A stretch of 64,000 bases of DNA from Roseiarcus sp963730555 (GTDB lineage Bacteria > Pseudomonadota > Alphaproteobacteria > Rhizobiales > Beijerinckiaceae): positions 62,001 through 126,000 of the forward strand of contig CAVSSS010000014.1 in the NCBI GenBank assembly GCA_963730555.1, read 5' to 3'. Position numbers and translations under genes: made by a program. Below the pieces are notes generated by a model. That model had not been told where the DNA came from and made no database searches. It saw nothing but the letters and a program-made list of their open reading frames with translations. How positions within the stretch are numbered: position 1 is the first letter of the stretch; each line of letters starts with the position of its first letter. Below are positions 28,093 through 36,959 of the stretch, piece by piece.

Positions 28093-28365
28093 CTAGGCGG
28101 CCCTCGCCGAAGGAGTACGGTAATGGTGATGATGGTAGTTGTGATGGTGATGATGATGAGAATACTGTGCGAGTTTCATCGGACGCTCAACGGTCTCGGC
28201 ATCTGAAGCCGCGCGCTGGTTGTCCGCGTCGAGAAGTTCAACCGCGTCAGGAATTGGGTCCAGTAGCTCGGCGAACGAGCTTGCGGGTTGGACGGCGCGC
28301 CCGGTGGGGGCCGGCGCGGCCTGAGCGCCGCCAATTAGAGCGAGCGCCGAGGCACCGCTCAGCAA
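28093..28365 (-). pseudogene. His-rich secreted protein gene with 3' end replaced by IS66 sequence
   Basis: Reads LLSGASALALIGGAQAAPAP (signal-like), SFAELLDPIPDAVELLDADN, MKLAQYSHHHHHHNYHHHHY, then RTPSARAA from inside the IS66 end. The native tail is at 25521-25560. No ATG lies at the start; TTG 28365 is the first start-like codon, so the 5' end may also be eroded. Family: small rhizobial secreted proteins with SFAELLxPIPxA and a His tail. Metal binding is inferred from composition. Confidence 0.7.
28119..28126. repeat. IS66 target duplication, right copy
   Basis: GGTAATGG, the partner of 25553-25560. Confidence 0.85.
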
Positions 28366-28415
28366 TCCGATGATGTCCTCAGAAAGATCCGCTTTAGGCC
28401 CAAGCCGAGCGCATA

Positions 28416-28553
28416 TTAGAGCACCGCGTGCCCGGCCTCATGGTAAGCCGCCCGCGACTTGTGAGTTTCGAACTTCATGAACTGTCCACCCTTGGATTCG
28501 TCATCAAGGGTGAACATGCCGGTGTAGTAGTCGCAAAGATCGCGTCCATCCCG
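28416..28553 (-). pseudogene. Zinc metallopeptidase fragment
   Basis: Minus strand: MFTLDDESKGGQFMKFETHK, SRAAYHEAGHAVL, then an in-frame stop and YALGLGLKRIFL. AYHEAGHAV with its HExxH zinc motif is typical of M41/FtsH-like peptidases. Only about 50 residues remain. Confidence 0.55.
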
Positions 28554-28672
28554 GAACTTCCTCTCTGAAGAGGGGCTTGAGCGCTAGCGGAACTCGGGCC
28601 AAGGGTAAAGCTTGCTTTGGGAATGTCGTAAACTGCGCGGCCGGAAATGTACGAGCGGTTGATCTGACAGCG

Positions 28673-28864
28673 TCAACGTGTGCCACGGGCGCGTTCTGCC
28701 CGGCGCCATGCCAGCGCGGCCATCGCCGCCCGTTTCGGATTGTCCTGGATCGTCGAGCGCGCCACGCCAAGATGTCGCCCGATCTCGCGCGCGCTCACCC
28801 CATCGTGCCGCAGCCGCAATGGGTGTCGCAATTGTCACATGCTCAGTTCCCGCTTCGCCGGCAT
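28673..28864 (-). pseudogene. istA: IS21 IstA N-terminal scar
   Basis: From ATG 28864: MPAKRELSM, an in-frame stop, then QLRHPLRLRHDGVSAREIGR, HLGVARSTIQDNPKRAAMAA. This is the helix-turn-helix start of IS21 IstA. It is followed by a second stop; the rest is gone. Confidence 0.75.
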
Positions 28865-29000
28865 CCCGATCTCCTCGTCGACCATCGACGGGCCAGGAGT
28901 GCCGCAGTTGCTGAACCGCCAGCCTTGGCCGACGCCGGACTTCAACCGTGAACGAAAGAACACCGCGTCTCAATGTTGTCCTCGCTTGCAGGGCCCTCGT

Positions 29001-29340
29001 TCACAACGGTCTAGTGTTCCGAGTTGCCTTGCCGATAAATAAATCTACGCTCCCTGGAATGTCCTGGTTGCCGGGAACCCGGAACGGCCCCAACAAGCGC
29101 CCAGGATGAACCTGCCGATTTTGACGCGGGCTTAAGGTAGATACGCACTTGTCGAGGTCCGCAGCATTCTGTTTGTGTCTCGTATCTTCCGTGCACTTCG
29201 TCACAAATTCGTGCACCACAAATATTGCTGCTTCGGCATCATGCTTCGTGGCGCTAAGGGCCGCTGCTGTGCCATACAGTAGTTGGTAACGCAACTCGCG
29301 ACAATCTTCGACGCACGTACCAAGAACGGCCGAGATAAGA
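29001..29340 (-). pseudogene. C-terminal fragment of an unassigned protein, joined out of frame to the nuclease gene
   Basis: Reads RRLISAVLGTCVEDCRELRY, QLLYGTAAALSATKHDAEAA, IFVVHEFVTKCTED and LLGPFRVPGNQDIPGSVDLF. It looks like the end of a real protein. The frame differs from the nuclease fragment upstream, so a deletion has joined two unrelated genes near 29340. Confidence 0.5.
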
Positions 29341-30292
29341 CGGCGGATTCGGTCCTCGCCAGACCAAACCCCGGAATCGTCTCTAACCGTTCGAAGAGGA
29401 TAACGCCTGCCGCCTTACCTTCCACCTGGATGCGCGCCTGTTCGCGGGCTCGCACCAGGGCGCTTGCAGATCCGCGACTCGGCTTGAACGTCAGGGGGAT
29501 CGGCATCGCCGCCAGCGCGGTGCAGGTCGTGACCGCGTGTTCACCCAGTTCAGTGATCTGGATCTTGCTGATGCTCGCCACTAAACATAAGTGGTCGTCA
29601 GCGCGGCGCTTGGCGTCGCAGCGTTCCTCCCAGCGGCACACATCACAAAAAGGCTTTGGGTCTGGATAGATGTCGACGGTTTGGTCGAGCTTGACTGCCT
29701 GTTCGAGGCTTGCCCTGACGCGCCGATAAAAGGCGGCGAAATCGGCGACTCTAAAGGTCTGGGGGCGATATTCAGACCAGGGCGCGATCACGTGCAACAA
29801 TTGCGGCGTCAGCCCCTGCGCCTTGCCGAGCAAGTCGCTGTACAAGCTCAACTGCAGAACGGTCCCGCCCTTAGTCTCTCTTGAGAGCTTTGTATCGACG
29901 ACTTCGTATGACCAGTCGCCCAGCGAACTTGGAGTCTCAACTCGCAATAGGACGTCGGGGCGGCCTCCCCAATTGTCGGCGAGAAACGCGCCTTGCACGA
30001 TCACTTGTCGCCCAACGCTCATCGCTTTCGCTGTGGCAGCAACGGCATCCTCGTTGAATTCCATGTCCGCAATGGTTTCGACCTCGAAGCCTGAACTGCG
30101 GAGGTGCTCGACGTAGCCCAGTTCGTGACGAAGTCCCCGCTCCCGCGCCAAGTCGAGGTGAGGGTCCCAGACTCTTGGCTTACGCAGAGCCCCTCTGGCG
30201 ACTGCGAGGTCAAGTTCCGTCAGATTGCGACAGTTGAGGTGCCCGACGAGATCGGACGCACTGAGTTGGACGGTATCGCCCACCTTCAGCAT
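29201..30292 (-). CDS. TM0106-type RecB-like nuclease, C-terminally truncated
   Basis: From ATG 30292 (MLKVGDTVQLSASDLVGHLN). The RecB-like nuclease core is visible (WGGRPDVLLRVE, SYEVVDTKLSRETKGGTVLQ, LSLYSDLLGKAQGLTPQ) with the Cys cluster PFCDVCRWEERCDAKRR near residue 215. The homologous part ends at about GFGLA (residue 317); the last 45 residues are out-of-frame sequence from a neighbouring fragment. Full-length relatives are over 1000 residues with a C-terminal DNA2-like helicase, so the helicase is lost. Known only as a predicted DNA-processing enzyme; probably inactive here. Confidence 0.7.
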   Translation of the reverse strand: MLKVGDTVQLSASDLVGHLNCRNLTELDLAVARGALRKPRVWDPHLDLARERGLRHELGYVEHLRSSGFEVETIADMEFNEDAVAATAKAMSVGRQVIVQGAFLADNWGGRPDVLLRVETPSSLGDWSYEVVDTKLSRETKGGTVLQLSLYSDLLGKAQGLTPQLLHVIAPWSEYRPQTFRVADFAAFYRRVRASLEQAVKLDQTVDIYPDPKPFCDVCRWEERCDAKRRADDHLCLVASISKIQITELGEHAVTTCTALAAMPIPLTFKPSRGSASALVRAREQARIQVEGKAAGVILFERLETIPGFGLARTESAVLSRPFLVRASKIVASCVTNYCMAQQRPLAPRSMMPKQQYLWCTNL

Positions 30293-30346
30293 TGAGCATG
30301 TCCCATCATAGCTGCCTCATTCGACAATTCCGTCTCCACAACTAGC

Positions 30347-30410
30347 GCGCAACAACGCTGCGGCGTTGGCAGCCCATGCATAGATCATCTACGCACTGCA
30401 GTTGTTGCGC
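30347..30410. repeat. Inverted repeat upstream of the LuxR-type gene
   Basis: GCGCAACAAC (30347-30356) and GTTGTTGCGC (30401-30410) are perfect inverted arms 44 bases apart. This could be a regulatory site or a transcribed hairpin. The rest of 30293-30639 has no gene. Confidence 0.45.
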
Positions 30411-30639
30411 TGCATCAATTTCCGGATTGCGTCGGAATTCGCAAAAGAGACGAGAGACTACCACTTTTGGCCAGCATCTTTCTCTGGACACCATCCCCCA
30501 TGTCACTTAAAGGACAGGATCGCACCGTACCTTAGTTGATGCATTCTCCACCCTATGGTTTGGGGCGCCACTTCTGGACAGTGCATTTGTCAGTTCAGCG
30601 CTGACGCACCGAGCAATTGTTTTATCCGAGGGGGCAGCT

Positions 30640-31322
30640 GTGACGATCACCGGAGCGATTGAGGAGCATAGCGCTTATCAAGCAAACAGCGCGAAAGTTG
30701 ATGCTATTGTTGCGGTCGTTGAAAGCCGCCCGTTCCTACGGGAATGCATTTGCCGCAGCATGCAAGCGGCGTTGTCCGCTACGGTCGCCACATATTCGAC
30801 ATTGGCGGAACTGGGAACGCAGCTCAACGGCGCGTCGGCCGATCTGGTCATCCTTTCCTTGTTGGAAGCAAGCAGCCAGGCGTGCGCGGACGCGTTGAGG
30901 GACCTGTCGGAATTTGCTTCAGGCCGTCCGGTCATCGCCCTTGCCTCCACAGATGACGTGGGCTTGGCTCGCGCCGCCATCGGTTATGGCGCGAAGGGAT
31001 TCATTCCGGTGACGATGGGGTTTGAAATTGGCATTGAGGTGATGCGTTTCGTCCTAGCCGGCGGAACCTATGTCCCGCCCGACCATCTGCTCGCGCCAGA
31101 CCGGGTTAGCCACCAAGCGCCGACGACTCTCTCACGACCCAATGTCCTCACCAGCCGAGAACTCGCAGTCGTGCGAGCGATTAAAAAGGAAAATCGAACA
31201 AGGTCATCGCCCACGACTTGAATATGTGTTTAAGCACGGTGAAAGTCCACGTGCGCAATGTCATGAGGAAGATGAACGCGAAAAATCGGACTGACGTCGC
31301 GATGGTTGCGATGAAGGCGTAA
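30640..31322 (+). pseudogene. LuxR-type response regulator with a frameshift in an A run; degenerate receiver
   Basis: GTG 30640 follows a GAGGGGG site. The receiver-like domain (about 20-145) lacks the acidic pair (VAVVESRPF) and the phospho-Asp (DLVILSLLEA), so it is a pseudo-receiver; the later part GARAAIGYGAKGFIPVTMGF-like block is well kept. The helix-turn-helix begins LTSRELAVVRAI, then loses frame in ATTAAAAAGG. One more A restores KGKSNKVIAHDLNMCLSTVK, VHVRNVMRKMNAKNRTDVAM to the stop at 31320-31322. As sequenced the DNA-binding domain is not made. Confidence 0.75.
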
Positions 31323-31938
31323 ACGCGCCGACGCACTCCACGTTCTAGCTCCGCAGGGCCCTCGACGGGCTGCCACTTCATGGACGACGAAGCCGGCGCG
31401 CCAGAGGATAGACTGAGGGCAAGCCCTGCGTCGTTGGGAGCGAATCGACATGGGGAATCCCCTGCATGGCGGCAGGACCTCAATGCCGGTCCGGGGCGCC
31501 CGCTACTCCGAGGAGCGCATGCGACGCGGGTTCTCTGACGCAGGCGCTGACGGCAGCGCCTTCATTTCGCGTTCGTCGATCCTTGCGCTCGCCTCCTCAC
31601 CACGAAAGCTTCTGATGTGGTGATCCCCACCATCAGATCGTCCTCACGCCGAAGACGGCCGGAGTCGACGTGAGCCGCTGTGCAGAATCCTCAAGCGTCC
31701 CAACCTTGCCGCGCGGCCTACCTTGGTAGTTAATCTCGATCTTCTGCAAACTCGGGAAATAGGCTCGATCATTTCGGCGAAGACTGCTGACTTCTCGCTA
31801 AATGTGCCCGCGCCTCGCGGCATTATGGCTGGCACTACGTCGTCTGTCGGGCCGAAACTCGCCGCAGGTCCGTTCACGCGCCCCGCGTAACATCACACAT
31901 TCCGGGCGGCACACGTCTCCATGTGGGCCTACGGGCGC
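31323..31938. other. No gene recognised
   Basis: No frame resembles a known protein. A minus-strand frame at 31644-31877 has mixed composition and no ribosome site. Confidence 0.4.
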
Positions 31939-32290
31939 TCATGGCGCCGCTTCCGCCTTAAGCGAGCCGGCCAGCCGCCTCGCGCCGGCGACAAGGGCGG
32001 CCATCTGGTCGTTGACCGTGTGGTCGGCGAGCACGCCGTAGCCATCGTTTCCGTAAACAAGCCTAACTGCGCCGACGCGATGGCCGTTCGCGTCATGGAA
32101 CGTCAGACTCTCCTCGTCGTGCGAATGAAGCTGCGCCATGATGGGTCCGATGTCGCGCGAGCGCTCGACGATTAGAAGTCTCGCCGTCGCTGTGGCTGAC
32201 GGTATAGCCGTGGAAGAAAAGCGCGTCGCTGACGAGCCTTTCAACAATGGCGCGCTCGATCTCGATGTGCCGGGCAACTCTGAATGACAT
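31939..32290 (-). pseudogene. Small conserved rhizobial protein broken by one frameshift
   Basis: From ATG 32290: MSFRVARHIEIERAIVERLV, SDALFFHGYTVSHSDGE. After a one-base slip near 32178 it continues RLLIVERSRDIGPIMAQLHS, HDEESLTFHDANGHRVGAVR, LVYGNDGYGVLADHTVNDQM. The combined chain has the layout of a small protein family common in alphaproteobacteria (IERAIV...VNDGE...LVYGNDGW...SDYT). Function unknown. Confidence 0.6.
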
Positions 32291-32487
32291 TGGGTTCGGC
32301 CCTCTTCTCGCCGGTTTGGTCGCCGTCAAACGAGGTTGGCCCATGGCGACAGGAAGGGGAGGCGTTAAACCGGGCGGGTCTGTCTTGCTAAACTTCCACC
32401 GGGGGCTTTCCGGCGGCTAGCCAAGCTCGATCACCAATGTGTTAGGAGCCGGTTTGAAACCTTAGGACGGTAAAGTCGTTTCTATTG

Positions 32488-32742
32488 ATGACCGACCACC
32501 CGATGTTTCTCGAATATGACTGGGCATCCGGCACGTACCACTCGCACCTTTGCGGTGCGTTCACGTTGATCGAGCACTCTTTCGAGACGCTGGCCGCTGC
32601 GCGCCACGCTTTGCGCCTTATCGGTCTGCGGATCGGAGCTAAGACCGATGCGCGCACATGGCGGATCGAATTCACGGAACCTGTCGCCGAGCGCGCTGAC
32701 GTCTCCCGCCTCGGAAGTTGGGCCAACAGGAATCGCGCTTGA
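32488..32742 (+). CDS. Small hypothetical protein
   Basis: 84 residues, MTDHPMFLEYDWASGTYHSH, TLIEHSFETLAAARHALRLI, RTWRIEFTE. Balanced composition with a helix LAAARHALRLIGLRIG. No family recognised. It converges with the next gene, stop against stop. Confidence 0.5.
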   Translation: MTDHPMFLEYDWASGTYHSHLCGAFTLIEHSFETLAAARHALRLIGLRIGAKTDARTWRIEFTEPVAERADVSRLGSWANRNRA

Positions 32743-32928
32743 TTACGGCCGCTTTGTAGGTTCGACACGTGCGATAAGGCGGTCTTGATCCCAGACCTCA
32801 ATAACTTTTCCATCAAGAAGCTGAGACGCCTCCTCGACTGCTGCCGTCTCGTCCAATGCGTCAATGATGGTGGGAGGAACCCTAATACGATCATCATCGG
32901 TCAGGACATACATCCGATACAGTGCCAC
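32743..32928 (-). CDS. Small conserved hypothetical protein
   Basis: 61 residues, MALYRMYVLTDDDRIRVPPT, IIDALDETAAVEEASQLLDG, KVIEVWDQDRLIARVEP. The pattern (short beta start, PP, helix with EA, DGK...E.WD...R.V) is that of a widespread tiny rhizobial protein. AGGAG-like GGAGGT lies upstream. Function unknown. Confidence 0.65.
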   Translation of the reverse strand: MALYRMYVLTDDDRIRVPPTIIDALDETAAVEEASQLLDGKVIEVWDQDRLIARVEPTKRP

Positions 32929-33627
32929 GACCTTCTCCTACCTCCACCCGGAAGCTTGTCTGTCTGGCAGCTCGACACCGCCTAGCGCTTAGAATTTCAC
33001 TGCGCGCAAGTAGAGCGGCGAACATGCTCATGGTGCGGAGGCGCAAACGCGAGTCGAAAGCTTTTCGCCTATCTCGTGTGCACGAGGCTTACCTTCGGGC
33101 TGAGCTTGTCTGAAAGTCGGAGTTCTCAGCCCTGCTTCTGGCAAACACTGCGGCTCTTCGAGCAGCTATGAGGCGGGGCCGACGATGAGTTCATCGCATT
33201 GCCCTCCTACGTATAGCGATTTTGGCCCGTCAACTACGAGCGCAGCGAAGCGTCACCATGCCGATGAATGAAAACTAATAAAAACAGCGCTCTAAATGTG
33301 TGGCGCCAGCTATGTCACAGCTGATCGTCCCACGATTTCCCTAAGAAGCGCATCATTATCATCTACTTGTGGCCGTTAATACATTCCTACTGTGGCAGTG
33401 TTTTTTAATGATTATGGAACATATGCGGCGCATATGGAAGATAGGCGGGCGCGTGGTCAAGCCAGGGCATGTTTCAAGCCCATGCCTCACCCCCAAATAA
33501 GGGGAAGTGCGGATCAATCTATTCGCGAGCAGACTGACACAACCGCGATTGGTGTAGTCGCGCTTTAAGGCACTCACCGCGTCGAAAAAAGGTCGTCGGA
33601 GGAACGCTAGCCAAGAAGGGCATTGCC
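32929..33627. other. No gene supported
   Basis: About 700 bases, AT-richer toward 33250-33450. No convincing frame on either strand. Confidence 0.4.
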
Positions 33628-33855
33628 ATGGCAAAGGAAGCTCAAACTAAGCTTTTTCAGGCACTTAAGGCGCATATAGCCGACTTAGAAGGTGAGCGAA
33701 ATCGCGCGTCAGGGCATAATCAAGCGGTTCTTGAGCAGCGGCTTGAGGCAGCTGTGAAGGTTTTTGAATGGCTTTCGACAAGGCTTGCAGGTGAACAATA
33801 TCAATATGCGCCACCATTGCGGCGATCCGGCAACTATTCACCTTCGCACCTTTGA
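33628..33855 (+). CDS. Small helical hypothetical protein
   Basis: 75 residues: MAKEAQTKLFQALKAHIADL, EGERNRASGHNQAVLEQRLE, AAVKVFEWLSTRLAGEQ. Predicted to be mostly helical, possibly a coiled coil. The ribosome site is weak (AAGGGC). Function unknown. Confidence 0.5.
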   Translation: MAKEAQTKLFQALKAHIADLEGERNRASGHNQAVLEQRLEAAVKVFEWLSTRLAGEQYQYAPPLRRSGNYSPSHL

Positions 33856-34208
33856 AGTGGGCTCTTTGGAGCTTGTTCGGTCATAACCCCGCGAACGCGC
33901 TTCATAGATCGCCCTAGGGTATGTTCGGGCTTTTGACTTCGAGGAGCGCACGCGGCTTTCCCTGCCGGAAGAGTCGCGCTCCATGCGCTTCCTGGAAACG
34001 GACTTGCGTTTCGTCCAATTGATCAATGGAGGATGCCATCCCGCTTTGGTAACTAGCAGTTGGCATTTTTCTGTACAGCCTATGTAGAACACCCGGTGAA
34101 CCATCAGCGAACCGACATCCACACATTTGTCCGCACAACATCATGCCAGCAATGTAATGAGAGATTATACGTATAAGGTGCGGGGGTAACATATTGGTCG
34201 GATTGTAA
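33856..34208. other. AT-richer spacer, no gene supported
   Basis: The minus frames here look random. Confidence 0.4.
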
Positions 34209-34541
34209 ATGACCGACAGTGATAACAAATATTCTATTGGACGCTCGATTTCATATGCCTCCTATGCGCTTGGCCTTCTGAACCCGATTGACAATTCATC
34301 GGTGACTCGGGAAGGAATTACTGATGTCATGCGAAAACATTATGAGGATAATTTTGGCTTCTATAGTGTTGGAAATGATCCAGACGAACTCGCGTTCCTC
34401 TGTTACATGAGATTGACCAGCGTGTCAAAAGTGTGCGTGCGCTGTGGTCAGAACGTTCATTTGCAACCCGATAGGAAGATATGCGAAGCGTGCTCAGAAG
34501 CTCTCGAATACGGTGCACCACCAAGTCTAGATCGGTATTAG
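34209..34541 (+). CDS. Hypothetical protein with C-terminal zinc ribbon
   Basis: 110 residues, MTDSDNKYSIGRSISYASYA, GLLNPIDNSSVTREGITDVM, and a C-terminal CxxC-N14-CxxC ribbon (CVRCGQNVHLQPDRKICEAC). AT-richer codon use than nearby conserved genes suggests recent acquisition. The ribbon suggests nucleic-acid or protein binding, an inference only. Confidence 0.55.
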   Translation: MTDSDNKYSIGRSISYASYALGLLNPIDNSSVTREGITDVMRKHYEDNFGFYSVGNDPDELAFLCYMRLTSVSKVCVRCGQNVHLQPDRKICEACSEALEYGAPPSLDRY

Positions 34542-34741
34542 TGGAAAGTATCATCATGTCAGTGCGAAAGGTTTTCTTGCTATCATATTGACAGACGTAA
34601 AGTTAGCTCCGCGCGTTCCCGTACGCCACCTGTTTGCATAGAGGGTGACGTACGGATCCTTCTCTCAAAGCTTCGCGCCCATTAGGCACGGTCCGGCGGA
34701 ATTTGTTACGCACAAACCATAGAACGGCGCAAATAGCTGTG

Positions 34742-35194
34742 TCAGATGGCGAAATCGCCGCTGACCTTCTCGTCGTCGAGCACATGCGACTTCTCGGCCG
34801 TCTCGCACATCTGTTGGACGGTGATCGAATCGAGATTGCCGAGAAAGGTTTCGCCCGCCCTGCGCACGGGAGGATCGATTACGCGCGCGAGGAGCACCGA
34901 GTGTGCGCCCATATCTTCCGGATCGGCCCTGCTCAGCGACATCGCGACGCGCACGATCTCGCCCAAGGTGATGCGTTGGCGCTCGCGCGCCAGCTCATAG
35001 CCCCCTCGCGGCCCGCGCACGCCCGTGAGGATCCTCGCGTGCACCAAGCCCTGGAGCAATGTCTCCAGGTGCCGTGCAGGCAACTTATGACGTGCAGCCA
35101 AGGCTTTGGCGGCAACGGGAGCCTTGGCGCAGTGCAACGCGACATCGACAACGGCGGCAATGGCGAGAACGCTGCGTCGCGATAACAAATTCAT
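34742..35194 (-). CDS. Rrf2-family transcriptional regulator
   Basis: 150 residues, MNLLSRRSVLAIAAVVDVAL, ALAARHKLPARHLETLLQGL, GVRGPRGGYELARERQRITL, GEIVRVAM. This is the winged helix and wing of Rrf2 proteins at family length. AGGAGG precedes the ATG. The three-Cys iron-sulfur site of IscR is absent: only one Cys is present, in QQMCETAE, so it is a non-cluster or unknown-effector type. No obvious target gene adjoins it. Confidence 0.85.
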   Translation of the reverse strand: MNLLSRRSVLAIAAVVDVALHCAKAPVAAKALAARHKLPARHLETLLQGLVHARILTGVRGPRGGYELARERQRITLGEIVRVAMSLSRADPEDMGAHSVLLARVIDPPVRRAGETFLGNLDSITVQQMCETAEKSHVLDDEKVSGDFAI

Positions 35195-35374
35195 ATCCTA
35201 CCTCCTACGATGACTCGGCGGCTCGTCTAGAGCCGCGCACGATCCCAGAGGATTGCACCGACCGTTAATGAGGTTGCAATTACCATAATTGTGGTGTTGG
35301 CGGAGGCTCGTTGTAGGGCCCAACCCGCGCGAGCGTGAATTGAGGCACAATCGTCCTCCCACCTCGCCCTCTCC

Positions 35375-35758
35375 TCAGTCGCTATAGTCGTGGGCCCGGT
35401 GGAGCGGAGCCCCGGGGCCTTCTGGGGTCTGGACGAAGGTGGCCTCCCGGGCGTGCAGGCGTGTAGCGTCCTTCTGAGAGGTCCTGTAGGCGGCCATGTA
35501 GGCTCTTCGGGCCTCACGATTGGCGGCCCTGTAGGCGGCCTCCCGGGCGCGGGCCTTCTCTACGTTCGCCGCACGCCACCTGCGGCTCTGCTCGCGGCCC
35601 TTCTGGGGGTTCGCCTCACGCCACTTACGGTTCGCCTCGCGGGCCTTCTCGGGGTTGGCCTCACGCCACTTACGGTTCGCCTCGCGGGCCTTCTCAAGGT
35701 TGGCCTCGCGCCACCTGTGGTCCGCCTCGCGCTGCTTCTCAGGGTCCTTGTAGGGCAT
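35375..35758 (-). CDS. Charged tandem-repeat protein
   Basis: About 127 residues from ATG 35758 (MPYKDPEKQREADHRWREAN). At least four repeats of about 15 residues with the pattern KAREANRKWREANPE, then KARAREAAYRAANREARRAY. Proteins of this pattern (KEANRRWREANREK) are often phage- or island-borne and may bind nucleic acid. One long charged helix is likely. Function unknown. Confidence 0.6.
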   Translation of the reverse strand: MPYKDPEKQREADHRWREANLEKAREANRKWREANPEKAREANRKWREANPQKGREQSRRWRAANVEKARAREAAYRAANREARRAYMAAYRTSQKDATRLHAREATFVQTPEGPGAPLHRAHDYSD

Positions 35759-35849
35759 CGTTGGCGTCTTCTGGAGTTGATTGGGATTGAGCAGGAGGGC
35801 CAAGAGAGGATTCCGGGGCTGGCCGCTCGCAACGGTGGCGCTCTATGGC

Positions 35850-36142
35850 CCGGACGATACCATGGCGACCAAACTCACGGTCGGCATTTTGCCGGGCGAG
35901 GACGCCGACGCGAATGACCTTCGATGCTGACTTTCGAAGGACCAGACCGCCATCCGCGACGACATCCGGGTGGCGGAAGAACTGCTGGCGTTCATCACCC
36001 AGGCCGGAGCCAAGTCGGTTGTCATGGCGGAGGGGATTATCGGCTGCCCCATGAAGAAGGCATCGACTACGAGGGTGCCACCTGTCCGACTTGTCCGTTC
36101 TGGGCAGGACGCGAGCGCTGGACCGGCAAGCGCCCGCACTAA
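35850..36142 (+). pseudogene. Fragmented conserved hypothetical gene
   Basis: Pieces in different frames: MATKLTVGILPGEDADANDL, IRDDIRVAEELLAFITQAGA, KSVVMAEGIIGC, then PHEEGIDYEGATCPTCPFWA, GRERWTGKRPH and a stop. Together they match a small protein family with the C-terminal motif GCPHEEGIDYP..CP.CPFW that I remember as hypothetical. Two or more indels. Confidence 0.55.
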
Positions 36143-36472
36143 GGAGAATCCCCTCTGGCGAAGGTCGAGCCGTTCAAGACGGTGCTGACCGGCGACTTCG
36201 AGAAGCTCGCGAAGCTCTCGCTGCGCACGCTGGAAGTGATTCGGGCCGCGACGGCTCACTGGAAAGGATGTGGATGCGTTCCAGACCGGCGTGAAGTCCT
36301 GGCTTGATTTCCGCCAAGCGCCCGCGCTGGAATCGGCTCTACACCGAGCCGACCAGCCGACGCAGAGATCCTTCCGGCCCGGACTGCAGCGACGAGGGCA
36401 CCCTCGTCGATCAGAGGGCCATCTAACACACTCCCGGCTGATCCACATTCGTGAACTCGACACCGGTCAGGC
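36143..36472. other. Gene scraps, no intact gene
   Basis: After an AGGAG site the plus strand reads KVEPFKTVLTGDFEKLAKLS, LRTLEVIRAATAHWK from a CTG codon, then slips to FQTGVKSWLDFRQAPALESA. This looks like one decayed gene of unknown family. Confidence 0.4.
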
Positions 36473-36688
36473 CTAGTCGGCTCTGCTACGGAACCAAGCT
36501 ACGGCGAGCGCGGCCAGTCCAATAATCAGGGCGCCGAGCCCGTGGTTGAAGTGGGGCTTTACGGATCCCGGCTTGAATCCCGGCAGAAAGGCGGGCAGGT
36601 CGCCGGCGGGAGTCAGCCAGTAAAGTGCGGCCAGTCCGATGAACGCTAGCCCAACGATAACTGCGACCGAAACACCAGCTGTCTTCAT
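36473..36688 (-). CDS. Small two-helix membrane protein
   Basis: 71 residues: helix one VAVIVGLAFIGLAALYWL, a loop with PAGDLPAFLPGFKPG, helix two GALIIGLAALAVAWF and a basic end. It fits an inner-membrane protein. Function unknown. Confidence 0.6.
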   Translation of the reverse strand: MKTAGVSVAVIVGLAFIGLAALYWLTPAGDLPAFLPGFKPGSVKPHFNHGLGALIIGLAALAVAWFRSRAD

Positions 36689-36959
36689 GCCAATGGCCTT
36701 GCGAACGTAGCTGATTTTGTTACCGCTTTTTTCGGGCCGCCTTTTTTGTTTGGGGCGCGGCGTCTATTCCCTCCCCCGCCCGGCGGAGTTCTTCGGCTCA
36801 CTCGACAAAGCCTCGAATTTTTCATCGCCGACGGTCGAGGCGCGTCCAACGCATGCTCTGGCATACGAGGACGCCCACGACGCATCCGTGGGTGGTCATG
36901 CGTTTATTGGCGACATGGACGCTGACCGTGTCGTTGTCCGCAAAGGTTTGCCCCGGATC

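Larger units (their letters stand above)
25561..28118 (-). mobile_element. IS66-family insertion sequence
   Basis: 2558 bases bounded by an 8-bp direct repeat and by imperfect inverted ends: GTAACCCTCCGGGGAGGGCC at the left, and on the opposite strand GTACTCCTTCGGCGAGGGCC at the right. It encodes tnpA, tnpB and tnpC in order on the minus strand, all open, so it may still be active. Confidence 0.9.

Noticed and set aside
34742..35194. Calling the Rrf2 protein IscR
   Set aside because: The cluster-binding cysteines of IscR are not present and no isc or suf genes adjoin it.
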